Source of the DNA: Trichoplax sp. H2
Taxonomy: Eukaryota; Placozoa; Uniplacotomia; Trichoplacea
NCBI GenBank assembly: GCA_003344405.1
Contig: NOWV01000095.1
Span: 62,001-126,000 of the forward strand
Direction of reading: 5' to 3'
DNA: 64,000 nucleotides
The translations under genes were made by a program, and so were the position numbers. Below, piece by piece: positions 1 to 13,980 of this stretch. Under the pieces are notes generated by a model. That model saw only the letters and a list, made by a program, of their open reading frames with translations, was not told the DNA's origin and made no database searches. How positions within the stretch are numbered: position 1 is the stretch's first letter; every line of letters starts with the position of its first letter.

Positions 1-1198
1 ATTAATTATTAATTTCTATGTTATCCATCAAGCATACTACACAAGTTCCTTTATGTCACTGTTACAATTTCACTTCTGCGACAAGGTAACGTACAGTAAA
101 AGTCTATAAGTAGCTACTAACTTAAACGCCCTTTTACTTAACGTTAAACACACACAGCAAAAGACTGTAAAGATGAAGCTTTTATTAGCAAAGATACATC
201 TACAACTTTTTACCACCCTCTCAACTCAAATGTTCCCGTTTATATAGGAACCGTCTAATTTGTAAACAACAACAGTATTATTATTATACCTTACTAGGAG
301 AATCATCTCGAACTAAGATGCTCCTTAGATAGCTTTTCTATCAGTAAATATTTTGAATCTCTTACTCATACTTAATCTTAATCTAAGCTCGTAGGTTGTC
401 TAATTCAACTATCATCAACTAGAACTTGAATCATCCTACTGCTATCTATCACACAATAACAATCAATACCAAATATGTAATGAACTATTACAAACAACAT
501 CCACGTTAAGGCATTACTTATCTTACCTAGCACTACAAATATGGATATTCTCCATACTAGCTACTACTGTACTTATTAAACTATCCGAATGACAAGGCAA
601 CACCGTAACAGTCACATAGCAAATATCTTGCATAATTAAATTATGAAACTTGTGGTGTTTAAATCGCCTTCTTGCGTAACCTAATGATCTCTTTAAAAAA
701 TTTCATATTGGTGCGATTTATATGAAACTTATTAACTATTTGCCCATGTTAGCCATAATATTTACAGTAAATGACAAGATATACACTGATGTAGAGCTAT
801 TATCTATGCAGTATATCTTAGGTGCTGTACAATTTCCTTCACCGGCAGCATTTATTGAACTCCATATACGAGTGCATCTCAAATTATAATAGAATAGTAG
901 TAAGATACAGGTAATGTGCTAGGAGTTTTTGCTCACACAACAACATTTATGTATTTCCTTCATTTCATGTATCGTATACTGGCATATAAACGTTTATTCG
1001 TACCTGAAATACTCGAGTGTACAATATTTTTAATATTCTAATCCGTGCGGTATGCGTATACAGATTGTATGTTCTAGTGCAGTAGCCAGTATTTTAACTT
1101 GTTAAGATTCATTGCTGAATTAGTGCACTTTATCTATTTTGTATTCGAAACTACCCATACTGAACTTAATGTTTTTTATTAACGTTACTCTCCACCAA

Positions 1199-1700
1199 GT
1201 AATTCAATGTGATGGGAAAAATATCCAATAAACATTTTATAATCAACCCGTTGAAATTTTCGCGTGCTGGCTAACTATAGACACTTTCTCGACTCTGTCA
1301 TCAGCATAACCCATACCAAGTTCAATCTTAATTAACGCTTACCGATCAGGTAATGCAATTTAATAGGATAATATGCAATAAGTGTTTTATAATGTACCGG
1401 GTTGGAATTCTTACATTGTTACAATTATAGATGCACATTGATAGATTATCGATTCTGTAATCAGGATTAGCCAAGCTGAATTAAATCTTTAAGACGCTAC
1501 TGTTATGCCTGGTTGACTGGTGAGCTCATTTGAGAGGGTTACACGAAGTAGAGCACTCTGAGAATAACAGCTTGTAACTAAACGCAATCTTCTAACTTTT
1601 TCTACATATTTCTATATAGCGTCTGCATATAATTATTCTATCAGGTAATTTAATTTAATAGGATAATATGAAATAAGTGTTTTATAATTATTAATAGTTC
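1199..1700. repeat. Decayed tandem repeat, about 150 bp period
   Basis: Three related segments start near 1199, 1350 and 1645. Each has a GTAAT(T/G)CAAT-like start, then an AATAGGATAATATG-like core and a TTTTATAAT end. The spacings of about 151 and 295 bp suggest a period near 150 bp with one copy no longer recognisable. Confidence 0.55.
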
Positions 1701-3311
1701 TGTATTAATGTGCGTCCATCAACTCACAAAATGCACTACTTTGGAGCGCTTAATCCATTACAGGATGCAATTGAAATGATTGTGTCGTGATAGCGCTACT
1801 CACAGTATGAGTATTATTGCAATTAATACCAAAATCAAGCGCTGGATAAAATCGAAGGGCGAATAAGGTTAAATTTCTTACCTACCGATTTAACAATATG
1901 CTAGGAACTTGCTATTAATGATGAACAGTTTAGCGTAGTCAGGAAGAAAATCTTACTTAGAAGCTTATTGTACATATTTAAATGTAGAAATCGGCTTATA
2001 TAAGTCGAATCTAGATTGCATTAAAACCGTCAATGGTTTATAGTAGATTCAAGATGGTAATAAGGTCTCTAATGGATATCAGTACAGCACAAAAGTAAGT
2101 TAATATCTAGTATTGAGCTATAGTAATGCATTCAGTTCCTTAAACTTACTGCCGTCACTCTGCCTATAGTTAGAAGCATGGACACTATGACTTGCATTAT
2201 TCTAATGATGGACATGATGTATTATACATAAAATAGCTTGATGAAAGTAAAAGGGAATAAAATCTGCCTTTCTTGCCGATATTACTAATCATTCTCTTAA
2301 ATTTAAATACGAACATTACATCAATTATGCTTTTCCATATAGGTGATATCCAGCGGTTCAAATTGACTCCATTTTCTACAAGTGAAACGTTTTTATCGAA
2401 TGAAACTGCTGTAATCTTTCCAGTCTACAAAGCTATTATTGATTTCTCCTTATCAACCGAAATAATAACTTTTATTAGCGGCAGTAATCTCGGTACTTTT
2501 AAGTAAACAATTATTTGGATGTACGATAGAAGCATAGTAATTGTCAGCGATAAGTAACACACTTATGGAGCACAAGGGCTATTGACTCAGTAATCATTAT
2601 TAACCTTAAAAAAATACCTTATAACGATACGATAAATTACCTTGATTAGATAATATTGTAATCATCCAACCGAATTTACATGTAAAGTAGTCATCATTAG
2701 TATTTATTTTATCATGCAAGAAATACTTATACAATCATGATAACAACGCCAAGGAATTATAATCAATCAAAAATAATCAATTTAATTCCTCTGGATAGCG
2801 TTAGATTAGTTTAATACTGATGCTTGAATAATATTCAGTTGGCAATCAGTTTAACATCAACAAGGCTACAGAAAGATTGGAAAGAAATAGAGGATTTGAT
2901 GGATGGAATAATAAGGGTGTCTACATTAAGAAGTTAAATAGTCTTTCAACCGTATGCAACTTATTTTTACTATGGCTCAAAGTCGCAAATAGACCATATC
3001 CATGATCAAAAAAGGCTCTAAATGGGCATAGATTAATATCCATACTGTTTGAATATCTGTAACAATACGTTAATTAACCGGTAGACTGATTGATATAATC
3101 TCTATTTATGGCATAGATTACCATGACTTCAATTTAGAAAAGAGACAACATTTGTTTTATCCATCATTGATATTCAATTATCACGATGGACAATCTATCA
3201 TTTTTATTAATCAAGATCCTACGTATGGCGTTGGACTAATTGTTAAAGAGCGATAATTAACCTGCTAACAATAATAAAGACGCCAGCTATTAATGTTTTT
3301 CTCATCATTGA

Positions 3312-3341
3312 TGGTAAAATGGCATGAATGCCATTTTACCA
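3312..3341. repeat. Perfect short inverted repeat (hairpin)
   Basis: The left arm TGGTAAAATGGCAT (3312-3325) is followed by GA and then its exact reverse complement ATGCCATTTTACCA (3328-3341). The 14-bp arms have a 2-nt spacer. No terminator-like T run or gene context explains it. Confidence 0.85.
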
Positions 3342-4291
3342 GCAGATCGATATTCCCTTATTATTTTTCATCTTGATTGATTTTTAACCCCTCAATAGCA
3401 TGTCATCGATTGCACCTGGCTGATGATACATACAATCATCACATTTTTGATAGATTGAAATAATCGTGTAACATTTCTGTCTTAATCCTAGATTAAAAAT
3501 GCGCGCATATATTTTAGGCTAGTTTATTGTTATTTTATGATTTTATTTCATTTAACACCTACGATATAGAAGTTTTACGCTTGCATCAATAATTTACTTT
3601 AAGTCGATTTATCAAATCTTCTAGATAAAGCTGGTATGCAATAATTTGTATTATGGAGATATAATATTTATTATTTTAGAAGTTACTATAAGATATTAAT
3701 GGTAAATCCAAAATAAGAAACGAATCGAAAAAAGTTCGAAGCTATACCATGATCATTTTCTGCCCTTATTGTCGATGTTTGAGTAGTGTTGACTTAATAC
3801 AATTTCAAGTTTACTATGTCTTGCTTAAGTAAATTATCGCAGACAGTTTGGTGTCGATTATTCAAACTGCTATCCATTTCATTCAAGTTCTATCAGCAAC
3901 ATCAACAAAGGTAAATAATAACTGAATAGGATTAAAAGCTCTGTTTTTATCCATTAATTAATCCTTTTTTCTGTTATTATCAATATATTATCAAAAGGGA
4001 TTGTAACTTTGAACAGATGAAGCTAATATGGAAAAGATGAGATCTTTTGATAATGAATCATTTCATCTAACAGTTGAATAATTGTATCATAGATTTAATA
4101 TGGATTGACTATGTAATGGCTACTTAGCCAATTTTGCAATCGATTTCTAGTCTTGCATAAAGAAATGAAATAAATGATAAAATAAGCGGTTGTGTAGTCG
4201 AACAACTACCACCTATGTATTAGCTTAATCTGAACTTAAATTAATTTATTCTGTTGATTAATAAAGAGAAAAAATAAGAAAATAAAAGGAT

Positions 4292-4385
4292 GAATGAATT
4301 CAGTATTATTTTAAGGAAGTAAAAGCCTGGGTAAATTCAGTATTAGAATAAGGAATTAAAAGCATGGGTAAATTCAGTATTCTTG
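4292..4385. repeat. 37-bp tandem repeat, nearly 3 copies
   Basis: AATTCAGTATT recurs at 4297, 4334 and 4371 with period 37. The intervening sequence is similar: a TAAGGAA(T/G)TAAAAGC block followed by TGGGTA. Confidence 0.85.
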
Positions 4386-7300
4386 TTTATGGTACAGGAT
4401 CAATCCAGGCTGTTAGAGTAAGATAGAAGAAGATCTATCATCAGTTGATAGCCATCATGTTGTCATAAGCTGATATCTATCGCCATGATGACGATAAAGA
4501 CATCGATAAATAAAATGGCATGGAATGAGAGCAGGTGCAACATAATTTGATTGATAGAGTAATTGATTTAAGTGATAATTTTTAGTCCAAAATGATTGAA
4601 TATTCTTTTGTTATAGGCCTATTGCTTGGAATTTAAGTAATATTTAATTACATGATTTACCCTTCCATCTTTTTTTAATACTAATATTGGTAAAGTTTAG
4701 ATCCTTGTTATAAATTAAATGGAATAATATAATCACAGATGGAAATACTGTAGATTCATCTATTTTAATAATTCATTTAATAAGATATCCTAGTCTTCCG
4801 ATCTTTGTATTTCCGATACGTATTACTTTGCTAATGTTTGCCTGGGGCATAAAAAATCAAGATCAACGCCCTTTTAAGAAAGGCTTCCACTATTTTCAAT
4901 ATTAGTTTTAGCTTTAGCTTTAATAATGTTGTTACTAGCAAGATTCTTTATCGTTTGTAGGCCTTAATTCTATATTTAAAAAGATTATTAATTGTTAATA
5001 AATAGATCAAAATGATTCAGGGGTAGAAAGAACATTATTGCAGGTCATTTAATTTCAACCTTAAAAAAAAGGATATATTAATTAATGATCCATTCCTATA
5101 ACTGCCATATTTTATTTCTACTTTATTTATTCACATCAGTGAATTAGTAACAACAACATCATCATGATAATAACAAACCCCCAAAATGATAAATTATAAT
5201 TCTATATTGAATAGATTTAAAATGTATTTGAGAGATAGCCCGATTGGTTGCATATGTGATAATGATAATTAAGGAATTTTCTAAAATATTTCTCCAAATA
5301 ATGCCAAAGCAACATGAATGAATATCTGATTGGTTTTCATAAATTTTCTTTACTAATTTTACGATTAATAAAGGAAATACCTAACATCTTGACAGTTATG
5401 ACTTAATGTTTCAAAATTGTCAACGCGCCATTGCTGAATAAATGGCTTTGCTTTGTCTTCCCAAGCTGCTATTCTTTCTGAATTGTTAACTTAAGGTTAA
5501 TATTATAAAAGAAGTGATAGACGAGAAACATTAGCCGAAGAATGAACTGGCGACAACGATTAGACAGTTTCAACAATAGCAGTATTGTCTTTATCATCGT
5601 CAAAGTGAGAAAATGAAATGATAAATAGTGTAATATTACATAATTATTCTTTATTCTTTATTACAGTTATGATATAGATGGTTATAAGGATTAATTTAAG
5701 GTTTAACGAAAGTGTATGATTTTATAATGGAGGTAAAAATCTAGTTTAGCAAGCTCAAATTGAATATCGTTCGACTCATACTAAATTTTAAGCTTCTTCT
5801 TTCGTCAATAGTAACAGTTATGGATGAAATTTTAGTAACGATCGCGTATAATCATACACCCTAGATATAGAATAAATAGTGTTACATTTCCAGTAGACAA
5901 TTTAAGATAAAATATGAAATAATAAAGTCAATAAGATTAATCTATGATAATCAATAATGATATTATAGATAACTGATAATAAAAAAAAATGATACTGCTA
6001 TGCGGCTACTATAGTCATTTTATGACGAATTTATGATTAATGACCAAGTTAATCGTAGTAGAAATAAACTACTAATCGCTAAAGTAACTACTACAGTAAT
6101 CAGTATTTACACAGTATTTACACAATATCTGAGGCTATGGTTATATCGTATTAGGTCATTCCTTTTTTCCTGACGTGCTATAATAACATTACGTTCTTAA
6201 TTACATTACAGGATATCATCTGTCAAATTTATCATCATTTATAAAGCAATTATGCTGGATTATTCTCTCAGGCAATAATTGAAAAAATATTTCTCGTAAC
6301 TATCATAATGGTAGCATTGATGGAAATCTGTCAATATTGCATGATATCGAACAGGCGTAAGTAAATATGTTTTTCTATTTACTAATCCTTTATTCTTATC
6401 TGGATGAATAGCATACGTATTGTGCTTATGATTAAAGCATTATTAGCAATGTTAGTTGTTGTCGCATACGAAAGGGAAGATTGTAAAAATTAGAGATTAG
6501 CGTTTTGAAATGATTCGATTCCATCATATTATGCACGCATATATTCAAGATATTAATAGACTAATAAACTTCAATCTATTGTTCAAGAAAAATTTACATC
6601 CAGTAAGAAGATATGGCTTTCCAATTCATTTAATAAGCTCTTATTCTTACGGATAACTATGTAGTACCTAGAGATATCGGTACTTTGTATCTACAGCAAT
6701 TATTCTACTCTTTCCAAGATAGATTTTAATATAAATCTATTTTGGCTTCTTTACTAAAGTATTGCCAGTTGGTGTCATTGTCATCGTTTCATCAAGTTAT
6801 TTATTAGCTATCGATTATATTATTATTATTATTAAGTTTTAATTGTTTTACTTTTCTTCTTGAAAAATAAGAGAGTCTCTAATTTTAAAATTAGATCTTG
6901 ATTTAATATCAAGTTTACATTTCAATAAAGATATGACAAGTAATGAGACGAATTTTTACATTTAGAAATAAATGAGGCTATAATAAAAATCTTTTTGAAT
7001 TAAGAATCCTGTACTACATACTGTTGGCTAATTAAAAATGATTTGAAGGATTCGACTGACTTAAATTTTCATCACGTAAATTGATATCTGGCTGAATTAA
7101 GATAATCGCCTTAACTCATTGCCTCTTGTTAGTGTTTACAGATTCCTCACCTAGATTAAAATTTTTTAAGTTACCACATCTAATTCAATCATGATCACTT
7201 CCTGGAAGTCAATTTCGTATGGTTTAAAATAAAAGCAATAGTATATTACACTAAAGCAAATAGCCATAGTTTAAATAGACTATACGAGTCAATAAGATTG

Positions 7301-10300
7301 TAGCAAAAGTCTATGCAAAATGGAGTATCTAACCTCTATAGCGCGTAAACCCTAACCCTATCTCAATTGGCAAAGAAAGAACAAAATTGTAGCATAATAA
7401 AGTAATCACTGCGCTATTTTCTGTACGATTTGCCTATTAAAGAAAATTGAGCTATGTAGATTAAATCAAACTTTCCTATTTGATGATTAACAGTTTAAAT
7501 TAGACCGGTAAGAAAAGATAACTGGTTTATTATTCTAACTCGTTTAGATAGAACTTATACAGCAAGTAGCATTGATTATACGTAGCTTTCATGATAGCAA
7601 ATTATGCTGGATCATCACAACACCTATTCAGAATAGAAATAGACTCTAATCATTTCTTGTTTTCGAATTATTTCACTATACTTGTTTTCATCTTATCTTC
7701 TTTATTCTATTAACTCACTTCTTGCTTGCGACTCTTTGCAACTTTGTTATGATTATTATCAATTAGTCAATGAATTAACAAAACAAACATGAATAAGTCA
7801 ATAGGTAATTCTCAAAATAAAGTCAAAAGGATTGTTTTCATACTGACAATCTCGATATTACTCATTCATCAATATCTTAATTGAGTATTACAGTTGTAGT
7901 TAGTCGAATCGATAGATAGCAATTCGTCAAATTTATGGCTATAAAATGAAGTAATTTTAGGCATAAGACGATCTGCAATAGCAAAGTGGTATTTTTATTA
8001 TAGAGTTGATTAATTATATTTCATCATGCTTATTAATCATGGTTAAGAAAATGCAACCATGTAATTTGATCATCAATTTCGAAATCGATAGAAGGCAAGC
8101 TGAATTGTTCGACGATTTTCCTTCGGCCGTACTGATGGTAAAAATCAATAAACATTAATGTCGTCAAATCATTGAATGGAGTAGAAAGTTATTGATACAC
8201 TGTTTCTACAACCAAGTGTATACGTATGTCTTTATTAATATGCATGAATCAATAAGATAGGAATTCAACAACAAAATTAATCAAAAACTTGAAGATTGAT
8301 GAGTCTCGTATACAATACAGGTTACAATCAATTAAGAAAAATGACTTTATAATCCGGTTATTATTGTCTTTATGCAACAATGATGGTGAAGGCAAATGAA
8401 AGGAAATATTACATTTTGATTCCGTTGTTATCCTCCTTGTCTGCCTGTAATAATCATCACCACTTATGCTATATTGAGTATTTTAAATCAACAAACTGAA
8501 TTATTTGCTTATTCAGACATGTTGTTAATCAATAGCTTAACAATCATTGTAATCATCTTGGTGATATTATCATCAATCAATCCATGCAATTGAATAGCAA
8601 ATTTAATATATTCTTCTTTCACTGTCTATGGCTCATTTTCATCCTCTCTTTCTCTCTTTCTCAATATATTTATCTCTGCCTTAGCCCTTGTAGTATGGAA
8701 TATTCATTCAATTAAAGTTTAAATTACCCTACGATGAGGGATAATATAGATCAAGTAGGAATTAATGAGGTTTTAAAAATGATTATTCCAATTTAAAGTT
8801 AGCCTAGCAGTAGGTCATATCGGCTGATGATTTACGTCAAAACATTCAATCAACTCAAGCATAGAGCAGGAGTAAAGAGACATGTCAAAGATTGACAGTT
8901 ATATTAAGGGGGGAGAAATCGCCAACATAAAACAACACTAGATGATAGAGAATAGATACATAGACAGAAGAAAAGATACAACAGAAAATGTAATGACAAG
9001 TTAATGCTATTCTGATGGAAGCTAAGTGACAGTTGGGGCATAAGGTGGGTGTTGAGACAGCACCTGACTGTTAATTCATCAATTCTGGCGTTGTTTCCCA
9101 GAGCTTCCTCTTTATTAATAATGTCTAATGAGAACAATTCAATACAACACAGGAGATGAACATGTCACAATAGCTAGGACATTGCATGCAACATTCAATT
9201 CTTTCACCGCCCGACTAATTATATTACCTTACGGTTAATTCAAAGCCAGCCATTTGATCATCTAGCTGTACATCGAGCAAAACTCTCCATCTCTAATTGA
9301 TCTAGACCTAGCCAAGGACCAAATCCAGCCAAATTTTCTTAACGTTATCCTTCAGGTAAGAGGCATTTTATTTCCATCTTGATGGTCCATTCTGTGATAG
9401 AAATGAGTTATCATATTGCTACACATGAGATTATACTTAGTAATAGTGAATTAATGATATTTTATCCTATCACATCTTTTTGATTGCCCTAAGAAATGCG
9501 TATTTTCCTCATCTACACGAATTATCATCTTGTTTTATCTTCACTTAGTCTTTACAGACAATGAGTTGATTTTACCTCATTTACTTTGCTGCTACAATAC
9601 AAGCAACTGTTGACGACGCTATTAATCATCATTCTTAGAACATGCAAAAAGTTAACCTGTTCTTGATTTGAGAGTTAAGTGATAATTCTATCATTTATAA
9701 AGAATCATTTTTATAAAGATTGTTCAACCAAAACCATACAACCATGATTTACTATCGCAAAGATTAAAAGGAAAAATTGATACCAGTTGCGGAGGAGAGA
9801 TCTTTTCCTCCTATAGACTACTATAGGTAAAAGTAGAGAAAATTCCTTAGTTAGATACATCATTAGATGACCATTTTCTTATGGCGTAAGGGAAATTTTA
9901 TTATTGCAACTTCTATAATTATTGCAAACACATACCAGCGCAGTAAATAACGCATTTCGGATACACGAATTAAAGGCCATCGGATCTAATTATTATCCAC
10001 GAAAAAGGAGTATTTCTTGTTGATGATTGCCGCTTTCTTCTTGTTGCCCAAAAAATACGCGTAAGGTTACGATTGGATTGCGTGTATTTTACAATCAACT
10101 AAGCCTTAATCTTAGGGATTCATCCATTCTTATAGAATTGAACTTGTTCTATCCACAGTAATTGCAATCTTATACACTCTGAATTACTTTCGTGCCTTTT
10201 CACCGCTAATGTTGAGTGAAAATTATGATAACGCATCTTGAAATTCGCATCAAGATAGTATACGTATGGCATAGAAGATCCAGACTTGGCGATGATCCCA

Positions 10301-13300
10301 TATAGTTTACGTATGCAATAGTCTATAATGCAGAAAGTTGACAAAATTGCGCTACTTATTACACCTAGTTGGCGAGAGTAAAGTATGATTACCAGTTGCT
10401 AGGTCATAATTGGGCCAACTCATATAAATTTGACGACATTATAGATAGGAAGGACCCTAACTTAGAGTTGTATTTTATTCTAAACAACATCAGTGCTATT
10501 CAACGCAATCGTGTGGATCCGAATTGAAATGCGCTGGTTTCTATTGGTTAGCATAATAAAATCTGCAATATTCCATTCTGCTTTTTTTAGTAAACGGAAT
10601 AATTTACGCAAAGAATAATGGATGTGATTTCTATATAATGGCCGAAGTTTATATTACGTTCTACGGTCTACAAAATAATGCTGGCCGAACTACTATACAT
10701 CGGCAATCTATACTTATATTTATAGGCTAAAGTTTATTTTGACACATTATAGTTTAAAAATACAACCGGTATAATCATAACGGTAGTCTAGATTTGCAAA
10801 TTAAAATTTTTATCTTTGTCAGTAATCTAGATTTACAGTCCGTTGTATTTACGATACGATATGCTCTAGATATGACGTTTAGAGTATGAATAATGATATC
10901 AGGTGCATTGCCATTTCGTGAAATCTGTCAAGATTCGATTAGACCTGTTTTCCTAAGATAATGCTATCAAAATAATAAATATTGTAGTTTACTATTAGTG
11001 TTAGTTACCTATAGTTTTAGCGGTAAACTGTTTACAACATGCGTATTACTATTTCAGCAGCAGTATCCTAAATAGTGTGAAAGACATTCTACTCCTGCAT
11101 GACTATTATCAATGAGTGTTAGTTTAATCTCTTCTCTAATTACCAACTGGTTAATAAAGTAGAAAATACTAGTTACTAGTATCAGAAAAATTACAATTAT
11201 AATCATTGCAGTTTAGATGATGATCTTGACCCTGTCTTTAGAACGACAATAAATGAAACAATCAACGCTACAGAGGAACAATTCCCATCAATCTGAATAG
11301 ATTCTATCCCACTGTTAGCCTCCTGCTGTAACAATTACTCGACTAATCCGTAAGGGATGGATGGCTTAACGCAGCATATACGATATCATAAATAAATATA
11401 GTGTATTAATATTCACAGCATAGAATAGAACAGTAAAATTAATCATGGTTGCGTCGATTCAATAGTAGGCAATGATAGGAACATCAACGCCATCCATAGG
11501 ATATTTTTCTAGCCTTTATAGTTCGAATAATTTAGAGGTACAAGTCTAAGATTGATATTTTATAATTTACTTATGGTAAACTCAACTACCGTAAATTACA
11601 TTTTTTGTTAGTATAGATTTTAGTAATTAATCATCATCATCATATATCTACTCTACCCTTTCAATTGATCAGTTTGATTATCGGCCTTGTTATGACGTTC
11701 TTAATTTCAATATATTCTCATAATTATAGCTAGTGATTAGTCGATTAAAAAATTATCATTTCAAGATTATCGTCTAAATATTAGCTCCTAATAGAAGAGT
11801 AACCATATGAATCAGCGTTGGCTGGCTATAACGTCATTTCCTCTTCCGCCGGTAGTATATTCCTTTCCGTTTAACTAGCAAATTGTTTTATTTTAATCAA
11901 GATACTATGAAAATTAGCTTGGTGTCTAAAATACTTCTTAACATTAAATAGTCGATTAAGAATGGAAAGTTAATGCGATGATTTAGGACTTATGTACGCG
12001 TATATACGGATAAATACTCATCCACGCTATTACTATAATCTCGATCCCATTTCACAATCCTACTATCATCTCATCATCCTTTTACCTACCATGGACTGTA
12101 CATATAATTCGTATATCTAACCCCTCCCTCCTTCCGTATTCTTGATCTAACGGAAGATAAATAGACTCTGATGGACATGGACGTTCCAATTTTATCATCT
12201 CCGAAATCATCTTTTTATATATTTTACTATAATTTCCTTTAATGTTTGCCAGCATTTTTTCCTCTGAAAGATCAAATAGAAATAAAAAAGACTAATTTAG
12301 TGTAGTCAACCGTTAACAGACGGCTTCTATGCGGATACCATGGAGTTGGAGTTCATAAACACCTTGAGCGGTGTCGACAGATCAAAGAAGACTTATACTA
12401 GGCAGGGGATCTAACATGTAAAATAGTAAACCGACTTCATATTGTTTCTCGTTTGAAATGCGCCTCAGTTAACGTCTGTAAAATAACAATCTATTTCATA
12501 CTAACCACACAATTATTCAATCATATTGTATGGATAGTTTGTCGCCAAAATTGTGTAACATTATTAATTAACAGTCTATCAAATCGTTGATCGTATTACA
12601 GGATCGCAGTTAATTATACTCCATTGAAATGATCCTAGCTAGTTAGCGTCGATCTTGCTCAGAAGGCCGTTTTAACCTTAGATTTAGATGTAGTTAGGCA
12701 ATCTTAGGATAGATGCAATGATCTGATTCATCTATGTCTTATGCTGCTAATTTAATTTTCTTTAGTTTGTCTCCCTATAGTCGTCTACTTTGATTTTAAG
12801 ATGTTATATAGGCTTACATTTTATTGTCTTGGTTATGTCCGGACGATACAAAAGATATTTCTAAATGCCCTCCCCCATTAGCCTTTGCCCTAATTAATCT
12901 GCTTGTTAGTTATCCATTCCATTTCAATTAATAAAGAATTACATCAGCAACATTATCAGTCTGCCAGCCTATCATTCAGCCTGTCCTTCTTCTTCCTGTT
13001 TAAATTTATTTCTCTTTTATCTTACTATCCTCAACTCTTAGCCACTGGTATCAATTTCCCTTCATTTTTTCGACATGTAAATAGGCTAGATTCTGAATCA
13101 TTTTACGTCTATATTATCATTATTCTATCTTGACAATCTACTTGATATTCTTATAAAATAACCATTACGGAAAATGATACAGTTTCAATAATTATTTGCG
13201 TCTGTGATCCAGCTAAATTTAATAGCGTATTAATATATTTTATCATAAAGGTTACATTTATTTAGTTATTAGTATTGATCGATTAAATTATTAGTTTCCT

Positions 13301-13980
13301 TCATGGAGTAAATTTCTGTTACAATTACTGTTAAGAGTTTTTGCTATTGCGCTGCTCTTACCTACTGGGGCTAGGGATTAAGGTTAAGAAATTTACTTCC
13401 ATACTTTTTTAAATAATTAAGAAGAAAGATCGAAGAATTTATGGTGACATATTGCTTAGATTGATGAGAGTGATTGGAAATTTATTTTTATGTATCGATG
13501 GGATGGAATATTGATTCCCTACTTTCTCGATGATAATTCATCATCAAGTGACTTTGTTAGCGTGAAGATTACTTTCACTTAAATTAGTTATTTAGAGCAG
13601 TTTTAACCGTAAATAATGATATTCTCATACGAAAAGTTCGTTACCTAGTTGCGCCAAAAATGTTTTATTAAAATATTGAATACAAATTATCATTCTATGT
13701 TTTATTCTTCGAAACTACACTCTCTTCGAGATAGCTTTATTGGTATTATCAACAAGCTTTATCCTCTATTTCACTGGTTAATTTATAGTTAATTAATGTA
13801 AAAGTCTAGATCTATTGATATTGTTTTTAGGATTTGTTTACAACTAATCCATTTATATTTTTCATTTGTCAACAACAGAATTACAGATTAAGCAAGTAGC
13901 CACAGCTCTTGACGTGAATAACCAAATATTTACTTTTGATCCTTTGGCGTCAATTTTAAATAACTGAAAGTTTATAACAC

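Larger units (their letters stand above)
1..13980. other. Intergenic region upstream of Dlx, no recognisable gene
   Basis: I see no coding sequence that I can name here. The open frames present are short, hydrophobic or low-complexity and typical of AT-rich chance ORFs. The stretch contains a decayed tandem repeat of about 150 bp (1199-1700), a perfect 14-bp-arm hairpin (3312-3341), a 37-bp tandem repeat (4292-4385), and two short blocks with splice-like flanks (5381-5489 on minus, 9266-9355 on plus) that could be exons of unknown genes. Dlx regulatory DNA or a 5' non-coding exon could lie here, but nothing in a single sequence proves it. Confidence 0.6.

Noticed and set aside
7346-7362. Telomere-like CCCTAACCCTA
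   Set aside because: Less than two full repeat units; the similar GGTTAGAGTTAGGGTTAG near 53491-53511 is also very short. Neither is an array.
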